DNA of 64,000 nt. Origin: CAYMRL01 sp964398985. Lineage in GTDB: Bacteria > Deinococcota > Deinococci > Deinococcales > Trueperaceae. The stretch covers positions 35,383-99,382 of the forward strand of contig CAYNOS010000004.1 of the NCBI GenBank assembly GCA_964398985.1, in the 5' to 3' direction. Numbering within the stretch: the first letter of the stretch is position 1; each line of letters opens with the position of its first letter. The notes below the pieces were generated by a model. The model made no database searches. It saw only the letters and a program-made list of their open reading frames with translations, and had not been told where the DNA came from. Of this stretch, positions 16,860 through 24,914 are shown piece after piece. A program made the translations under genes and the position numbers.

Positions 16860-18800
16860 TTAGCGGCGGAAGTAGAAGGTCTCCGGCCGGGCGTCGCCAG
16901 GCGTGCGGAGCGGCCAGTCGTTGGCCACCAGGTCGGGCACGTTGAACATGTCCTCGTTGATGACGACGACACCCTGGATCATCGGGGTGAGCCCGACGGT
17001 CCCGATGCCGTAGAGCTGATCCGCGACCAGGCGGTTGAGCTCCTGGGCCAGCTCGATCTGACGCTCGGTGCCGACGGTCTTGGCTTCCTCGATGATCTCG
17101 ACGATGCGGGCGATCTCGGGCGTCGGCGCGATGCCGCGCTCGCCGTTGGTGCGGTACCAGGTACGCGTCTCGACGGCGAAGATCGTGGCGGGATCGCTGC
17201 GGGGGTCGATCTTCGGGTTACCCGTGAACGGGAAGCCGCTGGTGTCTTCGTTCCAGACTTCGATCATCAGCTCGTTGGCGTCGCGCATGGTGAAGTGCGC
17301 GGTGCGCTCGCGGACCTGCACGTCGGTGGCGAGACCGAGGTCGTTCCAGTCGGCAGCGACCAACTGCGCGACGTCGGGCCACGGGCCGAAGGCCGGCACG
17401 ACCGAGATCTCCAGGCGCAGCGGGGCGCCGCTCGGGAGCGTGCGCATGCCGCCTGAGCCGCGGGCCAGACCCAGCGAGTCGAGGATCGCGTTCGCCTGAT
17501 CCGCGTCGAACTCGGTGTACTTGAAGGCGTACTCGTCACCCGGGTAGTAGGGGTGCCAAGGCGCCGCCACGAGCTGACGGATCTCACCGAGACCGAGGAA
17601 GGCCGACTCGCGGATCTCCTCGCGCTCGATCCCCAGGCTGAGGGCGACGCGGAACTGCTGGTTGGCGAGCAGCTCACCGAGCTCGGGGTTGATCGTGTAC
17701 TGCTGGTTCACCCACAGCGCGGCGTCGTTGCCGCCGAACGTGGGCCAGGTGATGACGCGGTAGCCCGAGCGCTCGGCGTTCTCGACGAGCACCGGGTAGT
17801 TGGTGAGCTGGATGTGACGGTCCTGCATGTCGAGCTCACCGGCGACGGCAGCGAAGTTGAGCGCTTCGACGTCGGAGAAGAAGCGGAACTGCACCTCGTC
17901 GATGTAGGGAAGCTGGTTGCCTGCGGGGTCGACGCCCAGGTAGTAAGGGTTGCGCCGCAAGGTGAAGACCTGGTCCGACACCGACGATTGATACGGCACC
18001 CAGGCAGCCGTGGACGGCCGCTCGGGGTTGTCGGTGATGATGCCCTTCTGCATGAACAACTGCGTCCAGTTGTTCAGACCGGCCGCCGCGACCAGACGGT
18101 CGATCTCGGCCTGGTCGCCGTAGTCGGGGTGGAACTGCCTGAGGTAGTGCCCAGGCAGATGCGCGGCCAGCGTGCGGTCGCCGCCGTCGCGGAACGTCAG
18201 TTCCATCGGGAACAGCGTGTATGGGAAGTCGAACTCGACCTCGACCGTGTAGTCGTCGGGCGCGCGCATGGTCGCCAGCGTGCCGTCACGGTTGGCGATC
18301 CACACCGGCACCGAGGGCGTGAGGTCGGCGTTCTGCAGGACGGCCTCGTAGTAGAACATCAGCGCGTCCGACGTGAACGGCTCGCCATCGGACCACTTCA
18401 TGCCGGGCCGGAAGCGCAACGTCCAGGTGTGGAAGTCCTCGGAGGCCTCCCACGACTCGATGATGTGAGGCACGATCTCGGAGCCGTCGACGCTGAAGCG
18501 CAGCAGGCTGTCGTACGCCCACCTGGTGTAGTTGTTGTGGTCACCCGGGCCGGTGAAGCCGCGCCGGATGACGCCCCCGTAAGTGCCGGGCTCATCGAAC
18601 ACCTCGATGACGAGCGGGTTGTCGGGGAGGCGCTCAGCCACTGGCGGCAGCTCGCCGGCCGCCACCATCGCGGCCAGCATCGGCGCCTCCTGATAGGACT
18701 GCGCCGCGGCCGTGCTCAGCGCCAGCGCAAGACCGAGCGCGAGCAGCGCCCCGAAGCGCGACCTCGAATTGGTGCGTGGTGTCCTCGCGACATTCACCAT
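16860..18800 (-). CDS. Extracellular solute-binding protein, family 5 (SBP_bac_5)
   Basis: The 646-residue protein has a Sec signal peptide (residues 1-33, ending STAAAQ). Its body is a family 5 periplasmic binding protein: YDSLLRFSVDGSEIVPHIIESW near the N-terminus, FRPGMKWSDGEPFTSDALMFYYE and late ALSLGIEREEIRESAF are typical. Family 5 binds peptides but also oligosaccharides and nickel. The start is the ATG at 18800 with AAGGAG upstream. It is the first gene of the operon that continues through the permeases, ATPases, nagB, cupin, sulfatase and SDR, so it probably captures the sulfated glycan fragments. No lipobox is seen. Confidence 0.92.
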   Translation of the reverse strand: MVNVARTPRTNSRSRFGALLALGLALALSTAAAQSYQEAPMLAAMVAAGELPPVAERLPDNPLVIEVFDEPGTYGGVIRRGFTGPGDHNNYTRWAYDSLLRFSVDGSEIVPHIIESWEASEDFHTWTLRFRPGMKWSDGEPFTSDALMFYYEAVLQNADLTPSVPVWIANRDGTLATMRAPDDYTVEVEFDFPYTLFPMELTFRDGGDRTLAAHLPGHYLRQFHPDYGDQAEIDRLVAAAGLNNWTQLFMQKGIITDNPERPSTAAWVPYQSSVSDQVFTLRRNPYYLGVDPAGNQLPYIDEVQFRFFSDVEALNFAAVAGELDMQDRHIQLTNYPVLVENAERSGYRVITWPTFGGNDAALWVNQQYTINPELGELLANQQFRVALSLGIEREEIRESAFLGLGEIRQLVAAPWHPYYPGDEYAFKYTEFDADQANAILDSLGLARGSGGMRTLPSGAPLRLEISVVPAFGPWPDVAQLVAADWNDLGLATDVQVRERTAHFTMRDANELMIEVWNEDTSGFPFTGNPKIDPRSDPATIFAVETRTWYRTNGERGIAPTPEIARIVEIIEEAKTVGTERQIELAQELNRLVADQLYGIGTVGLTPMIQGVVVINEDMFNVPDLVANDWPLRTPGDARPETFYFRR

Positions 18801-18886
18801 GCTTGCTCCTTCCGGGGAGGGCGGTCGGTGTGAAGGGGCTCGCGCCTTCCGGGCTCGAGCCAAGACGAGGCCTGCGCCTGCCCTCC

Positions 18887-18892
18887 AGTGTA
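18887..18892 (-). promoter_or_regulatory. Candidate -10 box TACACT of the importer operon
   Basis: TACACT on the minus strand lies about 86 bases before the binding-protein ATG, with TGG two bases upstream of the box. The -35 is unclear. The LacI-type operator at 18941-18954 lies about 50 bases further upstream. The whole 331-base gap 18801-19131 holds no coding sequence that I can support, only this box and two operators. Confidence 0.35.
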
Positions 18893-18940
18893 GCCAATCT
18901 CACATCCGCAACGACCATCTGACTAGATGGCGGAAGGGTA

Positions 18941-18954
18941 CGTTAGCGATAACA
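18941..18954. promoter_or_regulatory. LacI-type operator copy 1
   Basis: CGTTAGCGATAACA: inverted arms GTTA/TAAC around a 4-base centre. On the minus strand it reads TGTTATCGCTAACG, matching copies 2 and 3 at GTTATCGNTAAC. It lies upstream of the binding-protein gene of the minus-strand operon. Confidence 0.65.
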
Positions 18955-19104
18955 ACGTGTTGTTGACCGAAACCGTAGCACGCGCCGGAAAGGCCGGTCA
19001 AGGTAGGAGCGCGTTCGCTGGCGGCGCGGGCACAGGAGGCCACGGGGGCCGTCCCCGGCGCAGGAAAGCCATCGCGCAGCGGGCCTACGGTGTGGCAGTC
19101 TGGC

Positions 19105-19118
19105 CGTTATCGTTAACC
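19105..19118. promoter_or_regulatory. LacI-type operator copy 2
   Basis: CGTTATCGTTAACC, the same inverted GTTA/TAAC pattern, flanked by GGC and GGCC. It lies 14 bases after the stop of the AGE-family epimerase gene and 305 bases upstream of the binding-protein ATG. It could act as a distal or auxiliary operator, with DNA looping to copy 1. Confidence 0.6.
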
Positions 19119-19131
19119 GGCCAGCATCCCT

Positions 19132-20490
19132 TCAAGCTTTCGTCGTTCGTGAAGCCAGCCCCTCGCTCAGGAGCTCCACCAGCAGCATCAGGTTGCGGGT
19201 CACGTGATACGGGTCCTTGACCGGCAATCCCACGACCTTCTTCAGTGGTCGCCCCTGCCGGTCCCGGATGTGGATCCACTCCCCGACGCCGGCAGCGGGG
19301 TTCGGGAACGTGCTGAACGTGTAGGCGAACGTGCGGTCGTGCAGCGCCTTGAAACCGGCGTCGTTGGTGACCTCGGCCGCCAGCAGCGTGGCGTAGAGCG
19401 CCTCCGAATGCGGCCACCAGATCTTGGTGTCCCAGGTATCGAGGATGAGCTTCTCGAACGGTCCCTGTGGCTCGCCATCCTGCTGCCGCCGGGCGCCAGA
19501 GGGCTCCGCTGCATTGGCGCCGGGTTCTGGCACCAGGTACCTGAACAGACCGCCGTATTCGGAGTCCCAACCGGCAGCGTGGGAAGCGGCGATCACTCCC
19601 GAGGCTCTCGCGACGGCATTGCTTCTCCCGTGCGTCAGCGCCTGCTCGATCACGAACCACATCGACTCGATGGCATGACCGGGCGTCACGTGACGTGCCA
19701 GCAGCGAAATCGTGTCGCCAGGGACCAGCACCTCGGCAACCAGGCCGTCGGGCCTGACGAACACGTCGAGCACCTCGTCCATGTCGGCGAGCGCGTCCGC
19801 CGCCAGCCGGCCGGCACGGACGTCGCCCGCGGCCCGCAGCGCGCGCTCCAGCTCCTGCGCGACGTTGAGCATGATCATCGGCCAGGCGTGGGCGCGGGCT
19901 CCGGGAGGCAGAGGGTACGGTTCACTGCGCACCTGCGCCGCGGCCAGGCGCCGCCGGATCGAGGCGTAAACGTCCAGGGCCTCCTCCAGATAGCTGGCGT
20001 CCCCTGTCACGCGCGCCACTCCGGTCAGGGCCAGCGCCACGAAGCAGTCGGCGAAGAAGCTGATGTCATGCCCCTTGCCAGGCAAGAACTCGCGCTTCTC
20101 GCCGTCGGCGCTCAGCAGGTACGCGACGTTCCCGCGGCCCGCTTCGGCGCCCCCGAGGAACGCGTGCTCCAACAGGAAGTCGACGGTCTGCCGTGCGTGA
20201 CGCTCGAGCCGGTCGGCGTCGACGCTCAAGAGCCCGCGTTCGGCCATGCGCGCCGCGTGAGCCGCGGTCCACGCCCAGCGCGCCTGCGACCAGACGAACT
20301 TGTCGTCCGTGACGCGCTCCCCCGTCACATCATCGACGCAGTTGAAGATCCCGCCACGCTTCTCGTCGAGGGCCCGGTCCAGCCAGAAAGGCAGGATCAC
20401 CGACTCCAAGTGAGAACGGTAGAACGCTGCCAGGTCGTCTCGCGACGCCGGTGGGGTGAGTCTCGAAGGTAGTCGCATGGTGCCCATCAT
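19132..20490 (-). CDS. AGE-family sugar epimerase/isomerase (N-acylglucosamine 2-epimerase-like)
   Basis: The 452-residue protein has the alpha6/alpha6-barrel pattern of the AGE family. Typical segments are KFVWSQARWAWTAAHAAR, GKGHDISFFADCFVALAL, VTPGHAIESMWFVIEQAL, DTWDTKIWWPHSEALYATL and the late WIHIRDRQG. The RxxW and the two catalytic His positions of the family appear conserved. Members epimerise or isomerise GlcNAc, mannose, sulfoquinovose or cellobiose. Next to nagB, a sulfatase and uronate genes, an amino sugar or aldose substrate is likely, but no specific one can be named. It is transcribed away from the LacI gene, and the shared gap carries operator copy 3. Confidence 0.85.
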   Translation of the reverse strand: MMGTMRLPSRLTPPASRDDLAAFYRSHLESVILPFWLDRALDEKRGGIFNCVDDVTGERVTDDKFVWSQARWAWTAAHAARMAERGLLSVDADRLERHARQTVDFLLEHAFLGGAEAGRGNVAYLLSADGEKREFLPGKGHDISFFADCFVALALTGVARVTGDASYLEEALDVYASIRRRLAAAQVRSEPYPLPPGARAHAWPMIMLNVAQELERALRAAGDVRAGRLAADALADMDEVLDVFVRPDGLVAEVLVPGDTISLLARHVTPGHAIESMWFVIEQALTHGRSNAVARASGVIAASHAAGWDSEYGGLFRYLVPEPGANAAEPSGARRQQDGEPQGPFEKLILDTWDTKIWWPHSEALYATLLAAEVTNDAGFKALHDRTFAYTFSTFPNPAAGVGEWIHIRDRQGRPLKKVVGLPVKDPYHVTRNLMLLVELLSEGLASRTTKA

Positions 20491-20516
20491 CAGCTACTGG
20501 GGACACCGCGGCGGTC

Positions 20517-20545
20517 TTTGCAAATCGCCAGGTTCGTCGTATCGT
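20517..20545 (+). promoter_or_regulatory. Candidate promoter of the LacI-uxaE-uxaC operon
   Basis: TTTGCA (20517-20522), 17 bases, then TATCGT (20540-20545): four of six matches for the -10 and near matches for the -35. Operator copy 3 begins four bases downstream and would cover the transcription start, so the regulator should repress its own operon. Confidence 0.5.
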
Positions 20546-20548
20546 CAC

Positions 20549-20562
20549 CGTTATCGTTAACG
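20549..20562. promoter_or_regulatory. LacI-type operator copy 3
   Basis: CGTTATCGTTAACG, the most symmetric copy: CGTTA and TAACG arms with a 4-base centre. It lies in the divergent region between the AGE epimerase gene (minus) and the LacI gene (plus), right after the candidate -10 at 20540. It can control both directions. Confidence 0.7.
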
Positions 20563-20648
20563 GCACGGGGTTCGTCCCGGCCTCGCGCCAAGCCACAACC
20601 TCGACGCCGACCCGACAGAGACGGCGGCAGCACCGCAGAGGAGGCAGG

Positions 20649-21749
20649 GTGGCTCCGCAGACCACTCCCGAGAGGATCACGCTGGCCGACGTCGCCGCCG
20701 CGGCGGACGTGTCCCTGATGACCGTGTCGCGCGTCGTCAACGACAGGCCCGGGGTGGGCAAGGAGACGCGCCAGCGGGTCAGGCGGGCCATCGAGACGCT
20801 GGGGTATAGGCCCAACATCGTCGCCCGCGGCCTCAAGGCTGCCTCCTCGCGCAGCATCGGCCTGATGGTCCCTGACGTCACCAACCCCTACTTCCCGGAG
20901 ATCGTCAGGGGCGCCGAGGACGTCGCCATCGCGCACGGCTACACGCTGCTGCTCACCAACGTGATCGAGGACAAGAGGCGCGAGACGCTGGCGCTGCAGA
21001 CTTTCGAAGACCACATGGTCGACGGCGTCATTGCCTGCAGCCCGCGCCTGGACGACAAGGAGCTCTACCCTCTCCTGAGGAGACAACGCGCGGCGGTGCT
21101 GGTCAACCGCCGCACCGACGCCAAGGTGGCGGGTTCGGTGCGGATCGACCACGAGCTCGGAGCCCGCATGTTGGTGCGCCACCTGCACCAGATCGGCCGG
21201 CGGCGCTTCGGGTTCCTGAGCGGTCCGGAACACTCGCACGCCGGTCGCGAGCGCCAGCTCGGCATCGCTCGCGAAGCGGGCGAGCTCGGGATCGAGCTGC
21301 CCGAGGCCGGCCTCATCGCTTGCGCTCCAACGGTCGAAGGCGGTGCGGCAGCGGCGGCCGAGTTGCTCGAGCGTCAGCCCGGCGTCGACGCGCTGATGTG
21401 CTTCAACGACCTGGTGGCGGCCGGCGCGCTGCAGACTCTCGCAGCGCTGGGCATCGGCGTACCCGAAGACATCGCGGTGGTCGGGTACGACGACATCGTC
21501 TTCGCGCGCATGTTCACCCCGGCGTTGACGACGATCAGGGCGCCGACCTTCGAACTGGGTCAACAGGCGGGCATCATGTTGCTCGATCGCATGCAGGGGC
21601 GCGGTCACGGGATCGACATCGTCCTGCAGCCCGAGCTGGTGGTCCGCGGTTCGACCGTCAAGGCGGCCGACTCGGAAGTCGCCAGTAGGAAGCGGCAGCG
21701 GCGGGCGAAAGCCCGGAGCGAGCGGTCACCGGACCGAAGGAGCGACTAG
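20649..21749 (+). CDS. LacI-family transcriptional regulator
   Basis: The 366-residue protein has a classic LacI helix-turn-helix (TLADVAAAADVSLMTVSRVV, about residues 11-30), the hinge helix region ARGLKAASS and a sugar-binding core with NPYFPEIVRGAED, DGVIACSP, FGFLSGP and VVGYDDI. It lacks obvious signs of decay; the C-terminal 25 residues are Arg/Lys-rich and unusual. The GTG start has AGGAGG upstream. The stop is immediately followed by the uxaE ATG. It most likely represses the sulfatase/importer, epimerase and uxa operons through the three GTTATCGNTAAC sites, released by a uronate or amino sugar. Confidence 0.93.
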   Translation: MAPQTTPERITLADVAAAADVSLMTVSRVVNDRPGVGKETRQRVRRAIETLGYRPNIVARGLKAASSRSIGLMVPDVTNPYFPEIVRGAEDVAIAHGYTLLLTNVIEDKRRETLALQTFEDHMVDGVIACSPRLDDKELYPLLRRQRAAVLVNRRTDAKVAGSVRIDHELGARMLVRHLHQIGRRRFGFLSGPEHSHAGRERQLGIAREAGELGIELPEAGLIACAPTVEGGAAAAAELLERQPGVDALMCFNDLVAAGALQTLAALGIGVPEDIAVVGYDDIVFARMFTPALTTIRAPTFELGQQAGIMLLDRMQGRGHGIDIVLQPELVVRGSTVKAADSEVASRKRQRRAKARSERSPDRRSD

Positions 21750-23324
21750 ATGACCAGCAACGAACTCCCAGCCGACCAGGGCCCCGGTGGCGGAGACGCG
21801 CCCGCCCGGCTCGCCGGACGCGCCGCCGAGTTGCTCGGGGACCGCAGCGCGCGCAGCCTGCGAGTGACGCCCCGGTTCGCGCTGTGGCACGAGCGGCGCG
21901 GCCACGAGCCGGCGAGCGACGGGACGAGCGTGGTGCTGTTGTTCGCCAGCGAAGCGAGACCGGACGACGTCATCGCCCGCTTCGAGCATGCCAGGCCCGA
22001 GGACGCCGGTCGGGGCTTCACCATGTTGAGGGCTCCCGCCAGCCCGAGGAACGCGGCGGCACTGCGCTTTGCGCTGCCGAACCTCGCGCCGCTGCCGCTC
22101 GGACTGGCAACCAGCGCCGGCTTCGGCGACAGGCTCGGCATGGCCACGCCCGGCCACGCCCTGGCCATGGAACGCTCCGGCGCCAGCGGCAAGATCCAGC
22201 CGATCTTCGCTCAGCAATCGATCCGCGAGATGACCCGCACCAAGCGCACCGCACAACAGGTCATCGACGACGCGACCTACGGCGCCTTCGCGGCCGGCTG
22301 GCGGCTGCCGCTCGGAGCCGACGCCGACCACCTCAAGACCGAGCAGCACGTCCTCGACTGCGTGGCGGCGGGCTTCACCTTCTTCACCTTCGACCCCAGT
22401 GAGCACGTCGACGACGCGGCCGAGAGCGCCGACGAGGCTGCCCTGCGCGCCAAGGTCGCGGCGCTCCCGTGGGCGCGCCTCGAGGACGACTGGGCCGGCC
22501 TGAAGCGCCGCTTCAGCGGGCGGCCGCTCGCCGCCGGCGGCGTGGCTCTCGCGTTCGACGAGCACGTGCTCGCCAAGGCCGCCGCCAAGTACGGCGCGGC
22601 GCTGGCGCACGCCGCGGCTCTGCACCGCGCGCTGGCCGCGACCGGCGCGCCCTTCGAGATCGAGCTGTCGGTCGATGAGACCGCTCACCCGACGACGCTC
22701 GAGGAGCACGCCTACCTGGCCCTCGAGTTGCGGCGCCTGGGTGTGCCGGTGGTCTCGTTGGCCCCGCGCTTCGTGGGACGCTTCGAGAAGGGCGTCGACT
22801 TCCGCGGAGACTTGCGGGCCCTCGAGGAGTCGCTGGCCGGACACGCCGCGGTGGCCCGCGCCTTCGGCCCCTACAAGCTGTCGCTGCACAGCGGCAGCGA
22901 CAAGTTCAGCGTCTACGGGCCCATCGCCGAGGCGACCTCCGGGTTGGTGCACCTCAAGACCGCCGGCACCTCCTACCTGGAAGCGCTGCGGGTTGCGGCT
23001 GTCGTCGACCCGGCGCTCTTCAGGCGCGCTCTGGCCATCGGGCACCAGCGCTTCGAGATCGACAGGCAGAGCTACCTGATCGGCGCCCGCCTTGCCGCCG
23101 TGCCCTTGCCGGACCAGCTCTCCGACGCCGAGCTTCCCGGCCTGCTCGACGACGACGACGCCCGCCAGGTGCTGCACGTGACCTTCGGCAGCGCTCTCGA
23201 CGCGCTGGGCGGCGACCTGAAGGCGCTACTGGCGGCGCACGAGACGGAGCACGAAGAGGGTCTGGCGCGCCACTTCGTCAGGCATCTGGCGCCGTTCGTC
23301 CCGTACGCCGGAGCCGGCTCATGA
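21750..23324 (+). CDS. uxaE: Tagaturonate/fructuronate epimerase (UxaE family)
   Basis: The 524-residue protein resembles the UxaE family first described in Thermotoga, which interconverts D-tagaturonate and D-fructuronate. The long conserved region includes FGDRLGMATPGHALAM, PIFAQQSIREMTRT, ADHLKTEQHVLDC and FFTFDPSEHVDD; late segments are KLSLHSGSDKFSVYGP and HLKTAGTSYLEALR. With UxaC upstream of it in the pathway, it would let galacturonate join the glucuronate branch with no UxaA/UxaB needed. The ATG follows the regulator stop directly, with AAGGAG inside the regulator end. The assignment rests on remembered family motifs and could be checked by an HMM search. Confidence 0.82.
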   Translation: MTSNELPADQGPGGGDAPARLAGRAAELLGDRSARSLRVTPRFALWHERRGHEPASDGTSVVLLFASEARPDDVIARFEHARPEDAGRGFTMLRAPASPRNAAALRFALPNLAPLPLGLATSAGFGDRLGMATPGHALAMERSGASGKIQPIFAQQSIREMTRTKRTAQQVIDDATYGAFAAGWRLPLGADADHLKTEQHVLDCVAAGFTFFTFDPSEHVDDAAESADEAALRAKVAALPWARLEDDWAGLKRRFSGRPLAAGGVALAFDEHVLAKAAAKYGAALAHAAALHRALAATGAPFEIELSVDETAHPTTLEEHAYLALELRRLGVPVVSLAPRFVGRFEKGVDFRGDLRALEESLAGHAAVARAFGPYKLSLHSGSDKFSVYGPIAEATSGLVHLKTAGTSYLEALRVAAVVDPALFRRALAIGHQRFEIDRQSYLIGARLAAVPLPDQLSDAELPGLLDDDDARQVLHVTFGSALDALGGDLKALLAAHETEHEEGLARHFVRHLAPFVPYAGAGS

Positions 23325-24745
23325 GCCGCGAAGCGCGCGCCTGGACGCTCGACGATGACCGCTGCTTTTCGCCAGAACCGGGCGTGAGGGCGAGAGCACG
23401 CGAGCTCTACGCCGCTGTCAAGGAGCTACCGATCGTCTCCCCGCACGGCCATGTGCAGCCCGCACTGCTCGGCGACGCCGGCGCCCGCTTCTCCGACCCC
23501 GCCGCGCTCTTCATCGTGCCCGACCACTACGTGTTCCGGATGCTCTACAGCCACGGCGTGCCGCTGGAGGATCTGGGTGTCCCGACACGCGACGGGGCGC
23601 CAATCGAGACCGACCCGAGGAAGATCTGGCGCGCGTTCTGCAGCCACTTCCACCTGTTCGCGGGAACGCCCACCGGGCTGTGGCTGAAGTCCGAACTCAT
23701 CGACCTGTTCGGCGTCGACGTGAAGCCCGCCGCCGACACCGCCGACGAGCTGTTCGACCACATCGCCGCGCAGTTGGAGCGACCGGACTTCACCCCCAGG
23801 GCGCTCTTCCGGCGCTTCGGCATAGAACTGCTCGCGACCACCGACGCCGCCACCGACGACCTCGCCGAGCACGATGCTGCGCGGGCCGCCGGCTACCCGG
23901 TGGTCCCGACGTTCAGGCCGGACGCGCTGATGGCGCTCGATGACCCCGCTTGGCCCACACGGCTGGCGCTGCTGGCCGAGCGCAGCGGGATCGACGTGAC
24001 CGACCTGGCGAGTTTCACGGCTGCCCTGCACGAACGGCGCCACTACTTCAAGGGACGCGGCGCGACCGCCACCGACCACGGCGTCTTCAGCCCCGCGGTC
24101 GAGCCGCTGGCGGACCGCGAGGCCGCGCGGCTGTTCGAGCTCGCCCTCGCGGGCCGTGCCGACGCCGCCGATGCCGAGCGGTTCCACTCCCACATGCTCT
24201 TCGAGATGGCCGGCATGTCGGTTGAGGACAGTCTCGTCATGCAGCTCCACGTCGGCAGCCGGCGGAATCACAACAGCGCCGTGTTCCAACGCTTCGGGCC
24301 CGACAAAGGCGCCGACATCCCGGTGGCGGTCGACTGGACGCGCGGCCTGCACACGCTTCTCAACGCCTTCGGGAACGAACGACGCTTCGGCCTGATCGCC
24401 TACACGCTGGACGAGTCGACCTACGCCCGCGAGCTGGCGCCGCTTGCCGGGCACTACCCGGCCTTGCGCCTGGGAGCCCCGTGGTGGTTCTTCGACTCGG
24501 TGCTCGGCTTCGAGAGGTACCTAGACCGCGTCGTCGAGACCGCCGGGATCTACAACCTCGCCGGCTTCAACGACGACACGCGCGCGTTTCCGAGCATCAG
24601 GACCCGCCACGACGTGTGGCGGCGCACGGTATCGAACTGGGTTGCCGGGATGGTGGCTCGCGCGCTCATCGACGAGGATGCGGCGTTCGAGGCCGCGGCG
24701 TGGTTGGCCTACGGAGCGGCCAAGACAGCCTATCGACTGGCATGA
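23321..24745 (+). CDS. uxaC: Uronate isomerase (glucuronate isomerase)
   Basis: The 474-residue protein converts D-glucuronate to D-fructuronate and D-galacturonate to D-tagaturonate. It shows the zinc-site SPHGHVQP near the N-terminus, DHYVFRMLYSHGV, the WRAFCSHFHLFAGTPTG block, LATTDAATDDL, MQLHVGSRRNHN and the late LGAPWWFFDS and GFNDDTRAFPSIRTRHD. These are characteristic of the family and give full length. The ATG overlaps the uxaE stop (ATGA). It is the entry enzyme for uronates released from the glycan. Confidence 0.95.
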   Translation: MSREARAWTLDDDRCFSPEPGVRARARELYAAVKELPIVSPHGHVQPALLGDAGARFSDPAALFIVPDHYVFRMLYSHGVPLEDLGVPTRDGAPIETDPRKIWRAFCSHFHLFAGTPTGLWLKSELIDLFGVDVKPAADTADELFDHIAAQLERPDFTPRALFRRFGIELLATTDAATDDLAEHDAARAAGYPVVPTFRPDALMALDDPAWPTRLALLAERSGIDVTDLASFTAALHERRHYFKGRGATATDHGVFSPAVEPLADREAARLFELALAGRADAADAERFHSHMLFEMAGMSVEDSLVMQLHVGSRRNHNSAVFQRFGPDKGADIPVAVDWTRGLHTLLNAFGNERRFGLIAYTLDESTYARELAPLAGHYPALRLGAPWWFFDSVLGFERYLDRVVETAGIYNLAGFNDDTRAFPSIRTRHDVWRRTVSNWVAGMVARALIDEDAAFEAAAWLAYGAAKTAYRLA

Positions 24746-24778
24746 GCGACGGTCGTTCGCTCGCGTCACCGCATGCGT

Positions 24779-24784
24779 TATAGT
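24779..24784 (+). promoter_or_regulatory. -10 box TATAGT before the second binding-protein operon
   Basis: TATAGT lies 34 bases after the uxaC stop, with TTCGCT 17 bases upstream as a weak -35. Transcription would start near 24791, just before two tandem inverted repeats. It gives the importer genes their own promoter inside the uxa cluster. Confidence 0.5.
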
Positions 24785-24794
24785 TCCGGGCAAT

Positions 24795-24828
24795 CACCAC
24801 TGGAGTGGTGACCGTCGGCGACGGTCAC
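24795..24828. promoter_or_regulatory. Two tandem inverted repeats in the leader
   Basis: Repeat A is CACCACT-GG-AGTGGTG (24795-24810). Repeat B has perfect 9-bp arms GTGACCGTC and GACGGTCAC around GGC (24808-24828). They overlap by three bases, so in RNA only one could form fully at a time. They may be an operator for an unseen regulator or a competing-hairpin leader. A weaker match, GCTATCGCGTAGC, follows at 24829-24841. Confidence 0.5.
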
Positions 24829-24914
24829 GCTATCGCGTAGCCCGCGCTGACGAGTGTTCGTGCACCGCGCAACGGAGTCGAATGTGCGCGGGAGCCAGAG
24901 GAGGTCGTGTCGCT

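Noticed and set aside
18801..19131. A small gene or RNA in the 331-base gap before the binding-protein gene
   Set aside because: The open frames are short and lack starts with ribosome sites; only the operators and a -10 box are supportable.
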